Assembly (NCBI GenBank): GCA_902776615.1
Contig: CACYQU010000003.1
Coordinates: 1 to 64,000 of the forward strand
Length of the DNA: 64,000 nt
DNA from: an uncultured bacterium
GTDB lineage: Bacteria > Verrucomicrobiota > Kiritimatiellia > RFP12 > UBA1067
Direction of reading: 5' to 3'
The translations under genes were made by a program, and so were the position numbers. Positions 8,382 through 15,521 of the stretch are shown one piece after another. Positions within the stretch are counted from its first letter, which is position 1. Each line of letters starts with the position of its first letter. The notes beneath the pieces are model-generated. The model made no database searches. It was not told where the DNA came from and saw nothing but the letters and a program-made list of their open reading frames with translations.

Positions 8382-9665
8382 TCAGCATCTGGTGATATTG
8401 GCGCCAAGCGCAGACAATGAATGCTCCACATCGACATATCCGCGGTCTACGGTTTCGGCGTTCTGTATCACGCTTTCGCCCTTCGCCGCCAGCGCAGCTA
8501 TCACCAGCGCTATGCCCGCGCGAATGTCCGGCGATGTTACGGTGCAGCCGGAAAGCTGGGCAGGGCCGGTCACCACTACGCGGTGAGGGTCGCACTGGAC
8601 TATTCTCGCACCCATCTGCCGCAGATGGTCGACGAAATACAGGCGGCTCTCGAACATCTTCTCGAAGAACAGGCATGTGCCGCGCGCCTGCGTGGCCAGC
8701 ACGATCAATATCGACATCAGATCCGACGGAAACGCAGGCCATGTGCCGTCCGACAAAGACGGTATTGCATCGCCCAGATCGTACTTCATCTTGAGCTTGC
8801 GCCGGGGCGAATACCTGAGCGTGCGCTCGTCCGGATCGATGCTCCAAGTAACGCCAAAGCGCGAAAACGCGCCCGCGAGGACTTCGAACGGTTCGGGATC
8901 GATCCCCTTCAAGACCAGCTCTCCGCCTGTTACGGCCGCGGCCGCTATGTAACTGCCCGCCTCGATGTAGTCGCATCCGACGCGTGCCTCGCATCCCTTC
9001 AGAACCTCTACGCCCTCGACGGCTATCCGGTTCGTGCCGACACCGGTTATCTTCGCGCCCATCGCATTGAGCATGCCGGCGAGGTCGCATATGTGAGGCT
9101 CGCACGCCGCGTTGTATATCTCCGTACGGCCGGGGGCCAAAACGCTGGCCATCAATATGTTCTCTGTGGCCGTCACGCTCGCCTCGTCGAGAAGTATGCG
9201 CGCTCCTTTCAGAGAACCGCTGAAACGCAATGTCTTCTTGCTGGCGACCGCCTTTGCGCCGAGTGCGCGAAAGCCCGCGAAGTGCGTGTCGAGGCGACGG
9301 TGGCCTATGGCGTCCCCGCCCGGAGGCGGCAGGGAAGCGCGGCCCGCGCGGGCGAGGAGCGGTCCGGCGAAAAGAAAACTCGTCCTTATCTTGGCGGCGG
9401 TCTCGGGCAGGATTTTGACGGACTTCAGCCGCGGCGTCACGAGGGTGACGGTCTTCGCCGCGCGGTCGCGCGAAATACGCGTTCCAAAGCCCTTCGCCAC
9501 CGAAAGCATCGTTTCGACATCGAGAATGTCGGGCACGTTCGAAAGCGTGACAGGCTCGCTCGTCAGAAGCGACGCCGCTATCATCGGGAGGACGGCGTTC
9601 TTGTTCCCCGCGACCTCGTACGAGCCCGATACCGCCCGCCTGCCCTGTATGAGAAAGCGACTCAT
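8382..9665 (-). CDS. murA: UDP-N-acetylglucosamine 1-carboxyvinyltransferase, Asp active-site variant
   Basis: 427 residues, full length. Transfers enolpyruvate from PEP to UDP-GlcNAc, the first committed step of peptidoglycan synthesis. The EPSP-synthase fold signatures are present, for example AGNKNAVLPMIAASLL near the N-terminus. The catalytic loop reads PPPGGDAIG, so the residue equivalent to E. coli Cys115 is Asp118. This Cys-to-Asp exchange is known from fosfomycin-insensitive MurA of Mycobacterium, Chlamydia and Borrelia and keeps activity. The gene starts 2 bases after the ktrA stop and ends the rnfE-to-murA operon. Confidence 0.96.
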   Translation of the reverse strand: MSRFLIQGRRAVSGSYEVAGNKNAVLPMIAASLLTSEPVTLSNVPDILDVETMLSVAKGFGTRISRDRAAKTVTLVTPRLKSVKILPETAAKIRTSFLFAGPLLARAGRASLPPPGGDAIGHRRLDTHFAGFRALGAKAVASKKTLRFSGSLKGARILLDEASVTATENILMASVLAPGRTEIYNAACEPHICDLAGMLNAMGAKITGVGTNRIAVEGVEVLKGCEARVGCDYIEAGSYIAAAAVTGGELVLKGIDPEPFEVLAGAFSRFGVTWSIDPDERTLRYSPRRKLKMKYDLGDAIPSLSDGTWPAFPSDLMSILIVLATQARGTCLFFEKMFESRLYFVDHLRQMGARIVQCDPHRVVVTGPAQLSGCTVTSPDIRAGIALVIAALAAKGESVIQNAETVDRGYVDVEHSLSALGANITRC

Positions 9666-9667
9666 CG

Positions 9668-10327
9668 TCAGGACAATTCGTCAAGCCGCTTCGTCTCGCC
9701 GAACACGATCAACCTGTCGTCCTCGCGAAGAACATCGGTCGCCTGCGGTATTATGACGGTGCGAGGCTCTTTGGAATCTTCGGCGGGACGGCGGATGCAA
9801 AGAACGGTAAGACCGGTGGCCGTGCGGAAGCTGGACTCGGCGAGGGTTTTGCCGCGAACATTCTCCGGAACGTCTATCTCGGCGATGGAATACCCCTCGG
9901 AGACTTCCAGGAAATCGACCACGTCGTGGTTGGCTATCGCCCTGGCGAGCCTGTGGGCGCTGTCGCGATCGGGGTATACGACGGAATCCGCGCCAATGCG
10001 CCTGAGTATCTTTCCGTGAAGTTCGCTCGACGCCTTGGCGATAACGGTCTCTACGCCCAGTTCCTTGCTGTTCGCCGTGGCCATCATGGACGCTTCTATG
10101 TTGGACCCTATCGCCACAACAACAACGTCGCATTCGCCGAAGCCGGCCTCCTCAAGCACATGAGGCTGCGTGGCATCGCCCTGAATCGCCGTGGCGAACT
10201 CGCTGGCCGACTGCATTGCGGGCCGGTTGCGATCGACCAGGACGACCTCCATTCCGGCATTCATCATCGACTCCGCAAGCGACATGCCGAACCTTCCGGC
10301 GCCGATTATGCCGATGCGCTTTTTCAT
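9668..10327 (-). CDS. ktrA: Potassium-uptake regulatory subunit (KtrA/TrkA, RCK protein)
   Basis: 219 residues. An N-terminal Rossmann RCK-N domain with GIIGAGRFG (residues 5-13) and an acidic residue at the end of beta 2 (VDRN) binds nucleotide; the RCK-C domain covers about 140-219. It is the cytoplasmic gating ring of a Ktr-type channel. Its membrane partner is encoded 22 kb away (31771-33084), so the pair is unlinked. The ATG overlaps the stop of the ABC ATPase gene by four bases. Confidence 0.9.
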   Translation of the reverse strand: MKKRIGIIGAGRFGMSLAESMMNAGMEVVLVDRNRPAMQSASEFATAIQGDATQPHVLEEAGFGECDVVVVAIGSNIEASMMATANSKELGVETVIAKASSELHGKILRRIGADSVVYPDRDSAHRLARAIANHDVVDFLEVSEGYSIAEIDVPENVRGKTLAESSFRTATGLTVLCIRRPAEDSKEPRTVIIPQATDVLREDDRLIVFGETKRLDELS

Positions 10328-11121
10328 GTTTCAAGCTCCATCTTGCGGGCTTCGCCGACCAGTTCCCTGGAATAGGGATGCTTCGGATTGCTGAAGAATT
10401 CCGCAGGGTTGCCGGATGTTTCGACGACGCGCCCGTTTTTCATCACAGCGAGCTTCGTGGCCATCTGCGAAACCACGCCCAGGTCGTGGGTTATGAGCAG
10501 CACGCCGGAATTCGCCTGATGCAGGCGCTTCATGAGACGCAACACCTGCGCCTGTATCGTCACGTCGAGAGCCGTCGTGGGCTCGTCGGCTATGACGAGA
10601 TCGGGACCGAGCATCAAACCCATCGCTATCATCACGCGCTGCTGCATGCCGCCGGAAAGTTCGTGCGGATACGCAAGCGCCCGCTGCTCTGGATCGGGTA
10701 TGCCCACTTTGCCGAGCCATTCAAGCGCATGCGCGCGAGCGGCCGGCTTGGACATCTGCTCGTGCAGAAGTATCGTTTCGACCAGCTGGTCGCCTATTCT
10801 GTGAAGCGGCGAAAGCGAGCCCATAGGGTCCTGGAACACCACGCCTATGCGCTTGCCGCGCAGTGCGCGCAAGTCGGCGAGCGGCATCGTAAGCGTATCC
10901 ACCCCGTCCAGCAGGATTCGCCCTTTGGGATAGAACGCCGGGGGGCTCGGCAGCAGCCGGGCCACACTCATCGATACGGAACTCTTGCCCGAACCGGATT
11001 CCCCCACGATACCGAGAACTTCGCCGCGTTCGAGCTCGAGGTTCACGTCCATTGCGGCCTTTGTGACCTCACCCTCGTCGTTGCGGAACGATACATCCAA
11101 ATCTTCAATTTTGAGAAGCAT
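10324..11121 (-). CDS. ABC transporter ATPase, OppD/DppD type
   Basis: 265 residues with Walker A GESGSGKSS (residue 40 onward), Q-loop VVFQDPMGSLSP, signature ELSGGMQQRV, Walker B LVIADEPT and H-loop LLITHDLG. The sequence and the ADEPTTALDVTIQAQ stretch are those of the oligopeptide/dipeptide/nickel family ATPases. No permease, binding protein or second ATPase is adjacent, so this is an orphan whose partners must lie elsewhere. It lacks the C-terminal oligopeptide extension (about 60 residues, sometimes with an iron-sulfur site) of many OppD proteins. It sits between the carboxypeptidase and ktrA in the same transcription unit. Confidence 0.88.
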   Translation of the reverse strand: MLLKIEDLDVSFRNDEGEVTKAAMDVNLELERGEVLGIVGESGSGKSSVSMSVARLLPSPPAFYPKGRILLDGVDTLTMPLADLRALRGKRIGVVFQDPMGSLSPLHRIGDQLVETILLHEQMSKPAARAHALEWLGKVGIPDPEQRALAYPHELSGGMQQRVMIAMGLMLGPDLVIADEPTTALDVTIQAQVLRLMKRLHQANSGVLLITHDLGVVSQMATKLAVMKNGRVVETSGNPAEFFSNPKHPYSRELVGEARKMELET

Positions 11122-11156
11122 GTGCCTTGCCTTTGCAGTTTGGCGTGAAAAGTTTG

Positions 11157-12047
11157 CTACCAGCTTAGCGCCGAAAGCGCGTCCGTCAGAAGATGCGCGG
11201 CGGAAGTGTCGCGCTCTTTTGCGGTGTTGGATCCGAGAACCACGACAACCGCGCGCGCCGCGCCGCGCTTGCCCGTAAGAACAATCGAACTTCCTCCAGC
11301 GTCGATGTAGCCGGTCTTGAGACCGTCGACGGCTTCGGAGCCGTCGGGGTTGATTACCTTCTGCTTGTTCTTCACCATGACATTGTTGTGGTTTACGAAC
11401 GAAAGCTTCTGCCCGCGACCGTCGGTCACGGCGCCGATCTTGAGCGAGGTGTACTTGAACACCTGCGGTCTTTTGACCAGCTCCAGGGCGAGCTTGAGCT
11501 GGTCGCGGCAGCTTGTGACGTTGAACGACTTCCAGGGATATTTGCGAGTTCTCCCGTTCGCGTGGGAGACAGGCGGCAGCCCGTTCGGGTTATAGTACTT
11601 CGTGCGCGTCATGCCGAGCTCGGCTGCGCGCGAGTTCATCCTGGCGACGAAAGCGTCGAAGGACCCGGCGGAGTTGATCCCGAGCGCGACTGCGGCGTCG
11701 TTCGCGCTCTTGACCATCAATGCGGTAAGAAGATCGTCGACCGAAATCTTTTCGCCCGGACGCAAATCCACCCAGCTCGGTTCGCTGAGGCGGGTCGCGT
11801 CTTCCGTGGCGACGACGCTGTCCGAAAGCGAGTATTTGCCGGCCTCGACATCCTCCAACACGAGAAGAAGCGTCATAAGCTTGGTCACGCTCGCGGGATA
11901 CGCCGGCGCGTCGGCGTTCTCCTCGAAGAGTATGCGCCCGGTTTTCGCGTCGGCCGAAAGAGCCCCCACATACGGAGAGGCCCGGTAGCCCGCTAACGCT
12001 GCGACGGACAGCGCGGCGACTGCAGCAAAAAGAACGGTCTTCTTCAT
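11157..12047 (-). CDS. D-alanyl-D-alanine carboxypeptidase (PBP5/6-like)
   Basis: 296 residues with a signal peptide (1-19, MKKTVLFAAV...ALAG). Active-site motifs of the serine peptidase S11 family are in order: SVTK (Ser53, Lys56), SAND in the SxN position near residue 114, and KTG (DGLKTGYID) near 250. It trims the terminal D-Ala of peptidoglycan stem peptides in the periplasm. The family's C-terminal membrane-anchoring domain is absent, so this looks like a soluble periplasmic version. It follows the zinc-ribbon/EIIA gene by 7 bases. Confidence 0.92.
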   Translation of the reverse strand: MKKTVLFAAVAALSVAALAGYRASPYVGALSADAKTGRILFEENADAPAYPASVTKLMTLLLVLEDVEAGKYSLSDSVVATEDATRLSEPSWVDLRPGEKISVDDLLTALMVKSANDAAVALGINSAGSFDAFVARMNSRAAELGMTRTKYYNPNGLPPVSHANGRTRKYPWKSFNVTSCRDQLKLALELVKRPQVFKYTSLKIGAVTDGRGQKLSFVNHNNVMVKNKQKVINPDGSEAVDGLKTGYIDAGGSSIVLTGKRGAARAVVVVLGSNTAKERDTSAAHLLTDALSALSW

Positions 12048-12054
12048 GCAAGGC

Positions 12055-12882
12055 CTACTTGAGAGTCGCCCGCGTCGCCTTTACTATCACCTTCCAAAGC
12101 GCGGCCTGATCCTGCGCGGCAAACGCCGCCTCGCGGTTCGCAGGCTTGTTGAAGGCCTGTGAAAGGGCGGACATCATCCGCAAATAGAACGCCGACACGG
12201 CTACGGGTATGGCGGAGAGGAACACTATGTTGACCTTTGTTCCGGCCCAGTCGATGCCTTTGCGCGAGACTCCCATGGCAAGCGTAAGCGAGCCGCCTTC
12301 GACTCCGCGAACGTGGGGAAACGCCAGCCCCTCGCCCATTGCGGTGGAAAGCACGGCCTCGCGATCCATCGCGGCTGTCACAAGGCTGTCGGCGTTCGAT
12401 ATGAAGCGACCCTGCTCCATCGCATTGGCCAACTTTGCGATCGCTTCTTCGCGCGAACAGTCGCCAAGATCGACAATCATGAGATTCTCGTCGCTGAAGC
12501 GGGCGATTCCGGTTTTCTGCTCGTCTCTGTCGCCCTTCTCGGCGACATTGCGCGCGGCATCGTCGCCATCGGCGAAAAGGATGCGCCCGCAGCTTGAGCA
12601 CGTGACGAGATGCTGGCCGAGCTTCACCTGCTGGCCCTGGGCGATCGGAACCTGCATGCCGCATGCCGCGCAGCAGCCGTTGGACATCGCCGCCATCACG
12701 ACATGTCCCTTCTTGTAGAGGCGGTCGTACACGCCCCTCACTTGCGGATTCAGCTGCGACTGAAGCTCGGCGATCTTGTCGCTCAAGTTGTCAAGCTGGC
12801 TTCCGTCGCCAGTCTGATGATGTTCGTCTCTGGTGAGAACAAGTTCCTGCAGCTTCCTGAGTGTATTGATCTGACTTTTCAT
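12055..12882 (-). CDS. Zinc-ribbon (CdsZ/DUF164) protein fused to a PTS EIIA-type domain
   Basis: 275 residues. The N-terminal part (1-55) is a coiled coil (MKSQINTLRKLQELV...), followed by a C4 zinc ribbon with CAAC around 71-74 and CSSC around 95-98, as in CdsZ. From about 128 to 275 the sequence matches the mannitol/fructose EIIA (PtsN) fold, with the phosphorylatable His in AFPHVRG. Separately, CdsZ-type proteins are linked to cell-envelope and secretion functions, and EIIA-Ntr proteins regulate nitrogen and potassium metabolism. In this operon the gene is followed by a carboxypeptidase and, further on, by ktrA; EIIA-Ntr control of potassium transport is known in E. coli, so a regulatory role towards Ktr is a reasonable but unproven guess. 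Confidence 0.75.
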   Translation of the reverse strand: MKSQINTLRKLQELVLTRDEHHQTGDGSQLDNLSDKIAELQSQLNPQVRGVYDRLYKKGHVVMAAMSNGCCAACGMQVPIAQGQQVKLGQHLVTCSSCGRILFADGDDAARNVAEKGDRDEQKTGIARFSDENLMIVDLGDCSREEAIAKLANAMEQGRFISNADSLVTAAMDREAVLSTAMGEGLAFPHVRGVEGGSLTLAMGVSRKGIDWAGTKVNIVFLSAIPVAVSAFYLRMMSALSQAFNKPANREAAFAAQDQAALWKVIVKATRATLK

Positions 12883-12900
12883 TTTCTGGCCTTGGGGTTT

Positions 12901-13260
12901 TCAGTGCTTTTCCGTAAAAATCCTGATCTTGTCCATCGTCTCCGCCGAAAGGATGTGCTCCATAAGGCACGCATCCCTGTCGGCCATGCGCTGGCCGACG
13001 CCAAGTTTCATGAGAAACGACGTGAGCAGTCTGTGGCGCGAAAGGACCGACTTGGCGACGCGCTTTCCCTTGGCGGTGAGATCGACGCCGCCGTAGGGCT
13101 CGTGCGTCACAAGGCCAAGCTTCATCAATTCGCGTATCGCCTTTACGACGCTCGGCATCGTAACCCCGAGCGACTTCGCTATGTCGCGCACCTGCGCGAC
13201 GCGGTTTTCGGTTATGAGCCGGTATATTGTTTCAAGATAATCCTCGAGACTTTGCGTCAT
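12901..13260 (-). CDS. DtxR/MntR-family metal-dependent regulator
   Basis: 119 residues. An N-terminal winged helix (MTQSLEDYLETIYRL, then RDIAKSLGVTMPSVVKAIREL as recognition region) is followed by the dimerisation helices with the metal ligands expected of the family (RHRLLTSFLMKLG, then EHILSAETMDKI). There is no C-terminal SH3-like domain, so it is the short MntR form that senses Mn(II) or Fe(II). The ATG at 13260 is preferred because GGAGG lies 5 bases upstream; a GTG at 13281 would overlap the previous stop but lacks a comparable ribosome site. Confidence 0.88.
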   Translation of the reverse strand: MTQSLEDYLETIYRLITENRVAQVRDIAKSLGVTMPSVVKAIRELMKLGLVTHEPYGGVDLTAKGKRVAKSVLSRHRLLTSFLMKLGVGQRMADRDACLMEHILSAETMDKIRIFTEKH

Positions 13261-13277
13261 GGTCGCCTCCGTGCACG

Positions 13278-14354
13278 TCACTTGCCAAACGGACTCGTCT
13301 TCTTCATCAGATGGGAGAACTTCACCGCCTCGATGGAATCTTCCAGCGCGATAGGGAAAGGCGCCGCCGTGCGAACGGTATCGTATACATGCTTCCAGAA
13401 CGCTGAGATTCCGTGCATAGTGCCTTTCGGCAACTGAAACGGAATGTCGACCACGTTGAACGACTCGTGGAGATCCTTTATCTCCGGGGTGCGAACCGAA
13501 GAGCGCCGGCGCGGGAAGGAGAAAGCCGGGTCTATGACGGTGAGAGTACCCTCCGTCGCGCCGGGGCGCACCTTGAAAACGCCTCTGTCGCCGCGAATCT
13601 CGAACGACGGCCCCCTCTCGGGTTCAAGAACGCCGCCGTTGAATTCTATGTCGGCGGATACAGCCCCTCTGGTCTTTAGGCTGACGTGGACATAATCCTC
13701 GGCGTCGCCAAGAGAAGCAACGCGCTTCAGCTCGCTCCACATCTGTATCGGCTGCATCGGCAAAAGCCTAAGCGCCTGCAATATGAGATCAGGCATTGCA
13801 TAGTAGGCGGCACCGCCGCCCATGCGTTTTACGGCCTGCCAGTCGTCGCGGCGAATGTAGTCTTCCCTGCGAACCTTTATCTGGTACAGTTCGCCCAGGC
13901 GGGAATCGGACATCGCGAGCTTCGCAAGCTGGAAGTCGGCGTCGAACAGGCCGCGATGCATCACTATGAGCCTGTTCTTGGCCTTCATCGCAGCGCCGCG
14001 CAATATCTGGGCGTCGTCGAACGTCAATGACATCGGCGACTCCAGAAGCGTCCAGAACCCCTTGGAAAGGGATGCGAGCGCATGCTTGACATGGTCGTTC
14101 GAGCATGTGGCGATGTCCACCAAGTCTATGTCTCGCTCGTCAAGGAGGTCCTTGTACTGGCGAAACATGCGGCAGTTGGGGAAATCGACCGCGATTCTGT
14201 CGCGTCGCTCCTTCAGAAGGTCGCACGCGGCGACGACTTTGAACATCGCCGGATGGGCCTTGAACACGGCATAGTGGTCTTCAAGCATCGCGCGCCCGAG
14301 ACCTATGAGCGCGACCCGCACTGGCGGACGCTGGTAATCAACCTTGTTCGTCAT
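13278..14354 (-). CDS. Gfo/Idh/MocA-family oxidoreductase
   Basis: 358 residues. An NAD(P)-binding Rossmann domain opens with VRVALIGLGRAMLEDH (around residues 10-25), followed by the C-terminal alpha/beta dimerisation domain that builds the substrate pocket. The typical EKP motif (Lys catalytic) is replaced by LESPMSLT, so either the reaction is different or the catalytic residue lies elsewhere. The ATG overlaps the nrdR TGA (ATGA), fixing the start. Substrates of this family are sugars, cyclitols or their derivatives; nothing nearby identifies this one. Confidence 0.83.
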   Translation of the reverse strand: MTNKVDYQRPPVRVALIGLGRAMLEDHYAVFKAHPAMFKVVAACDLLKERRDRIAVDFPNCRMFRQYKDLLDERDIDLVDIATCSNDHVKHALASLSKGFWTLLESPMSLTFDDAQILRGAAMKAKNRLIVMHRGLFDADFQLAKLAMSDSRLGELYQIKVRREDYIRRDDWQAVKRMGGGAAYYAMPDLILQALRLLPMQPIQMWSELKRVASLGDAEDYVHVSLKTRGAVSADIEFNGGVLEPERGPSFEIRGDRGVFKVRPGATEGTLTVIDPAFSFPRRRSSVRTPEIKDLHESFNVVDIPFQLPKGTMHGISAFWKHVYDTVRTAAPFPIALEDSIEAVKFSHLMKKTSPFGK

Positions 14355-14794
14355 TTCTTCACTATCTCCGTTATGGCCGACAGGAACTGGGCAACATCCG
14401 TAAACTGGCGGTAGACGCTTGCAAAGCGGATGTAGGCCACCTCGTCCACTTTGTGCAATTCGGCCATTACCAGTTCGGCTATCTTGTCTGCTGGAATCTC
14501 CTCTCCGTCGAGATTGGACACAACATTGTCTATCATCGTGCGTATCTGGGCGTCGCTCACGGGCCGCTTTCCGCACGCGCGCCTTATGGACTTGTCGACC
14601 TTCGAGCGGTCGAAAGGCTGGCGCGAACCGTCTTTCTTCACGACCAGCACCTCGTCGCGGTCGATCTCTTCATATGTGGTGAAACGGTGGGCGCACTTCG
14701 TGCACTCGCGCCTGCGCCGTATCGCCGCACCGTCCCTGGCGCTGCGGGAATCGAGCACCTTGTCGTCGTCAGCTCCGCATTTTGGACACTTCAT
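14351..14794 (-). CDS. nrdR: Transcriptional repressor NrdR of ribonucleotide reductase genes
   Basis: 147 residues, the normal length. The N-terminal zinc ribbon has CPKC (3-6) and CTKC (31-34); the ATP-cone follows (VVKKDGSRQPFDRSKVDKSI). NrdR binds ATP/dATP and represses nrd operons at NrdR boxes. The ATG shares one base with the TGA of rnfE (TGATG), so the two are translated together. Confidence 0.96.
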   Translation of the reverse strand: MKCPKCGADDDKVLDSRSARDGAAIRRRRECTKCAHRFTTYEEIDRDEVLVVKKDGSRQPFDRSKVDKSIRRACGKRPVSDAQIRTMIDNVVSNLDGEEIPADKIAELVMAELHKVDEVAYIRFASVYRQFTDVAQFLSAITEIVKK

Positions 14795-15477
14795 CAAGGC
14801 TTCTTTCCATTTCCGCACATGGTGCAGTGGCGGCAATCTAGGTTTACGGGAAGCGGCGCGGGTGCGCCGCGGCGACGGGCGCTCCACTCGCCGATTCTGT
14901 TGATCAGCGCGAGAAGCAGCCCAAGCGTTATGAATCCGCCGGCCGGCAGAATCGCGAGCGTGACTGGGCCGGGGTTGATGCCCTTTACGGCGATGTCGCC
15001 CCACACCGTCAGCGTACCGGCGCCGACAATCTCGCGCACGGACGCTATCAGCGCGAGCGCGAGCGTGAAGCCCACCCCGCTGCCAAGGCCGTCGGCAAGA
15101 GAGTCGATGACGCCGTTCTTGGACGCGAACGCCTCGGCGCGGCCGAGGATGATGCAGTTGACGACAATCAACGGTATGAAGATGCCGAGCGAGGCGGAAA
15201 GATCGGGCAGGTACGCCTGCATGAGAAGGTCGATCGCCGTCACGAACGTTGCGATGATCACGATGTAGCACGGTATGTGCACGGCCGCCGGAATGACCTT
15301 GCGCAAGGCCGATACCAGGCCGTTCGAGCATATCAGCACGAATGTCGCCGCCATACCCATGCCAAGCGCATTCTCAAGACTGGTCGTAACAGCCAATGTC
15401 GGGCACATCCCAAGCACCAACCTGAAGATCGGGTTGTTGCGGAAAATTCCATACCAAAAAGCAAGCCAAGTTTTCAT
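14794..15477 (-). CDS. rnfE: Rnf complex subunit RnfE with a cysteine-rich tail
   Basis: 227 residues with six hydrophobic helices. The two cysteines that hold the intramembrane iron-sulfur cluster between RnfA and RnfE are present, in LGMCPTLAVTTS and VVNCIILGRAEAFA. Rnf couples ferredoxin:NAD+ electron transfer to Na+ or H+ pumping. The C-terminus after the last helix is unusual: DCRHCTMCGNGKKP, a CxxCxxC tail not needed for the canonical fold. No other rnf gene is adjacent, so it is either detached from the main rnf locus or a paralogue. A TATAAT box ends 9 bases before the ATG and there is no clear ribosome site, suggesting a leaderless mRNA. Confidence 0.9.
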   Translation of the reverse strand: MKTWLAFWYGIFRNNPIFRLVLGMCPTLAVTTSLENALGMGMAATFVLICSNGLVSALRKVIPAAVHIPCYIVIIATFVTAIDLLMQAYLPDLSASLGIFIPLIVVNCIILGRAEAFASKNGVIDSLADGLGSGVGFTLALALIASVREIVGAGTLTVWGDIAVKGINPGPVTLAILPAGGFITLGLLLALINRIGEWSARRRGAPAPLPVNLDCRHCTMCGNGKKP

Positions 15478-15486
15478 AACGAGGCA

Positions 15487-15492
15487 ATTATA
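15487..15492 (-). promoter_or_regulatory. -10 box of the rnfE-nrdR operon
   Basis: Minus-strand TATAAT (preceded by TTG), ending 9 bases before the rnfE ATG at 15477. The predicted transcription start falls 1-3 bases before the start codon. Confidence 0.65.
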
Positions 15493-15521
15493 CAATATAT
15501 AGAGCGGAAAAGCAAGTGCCC

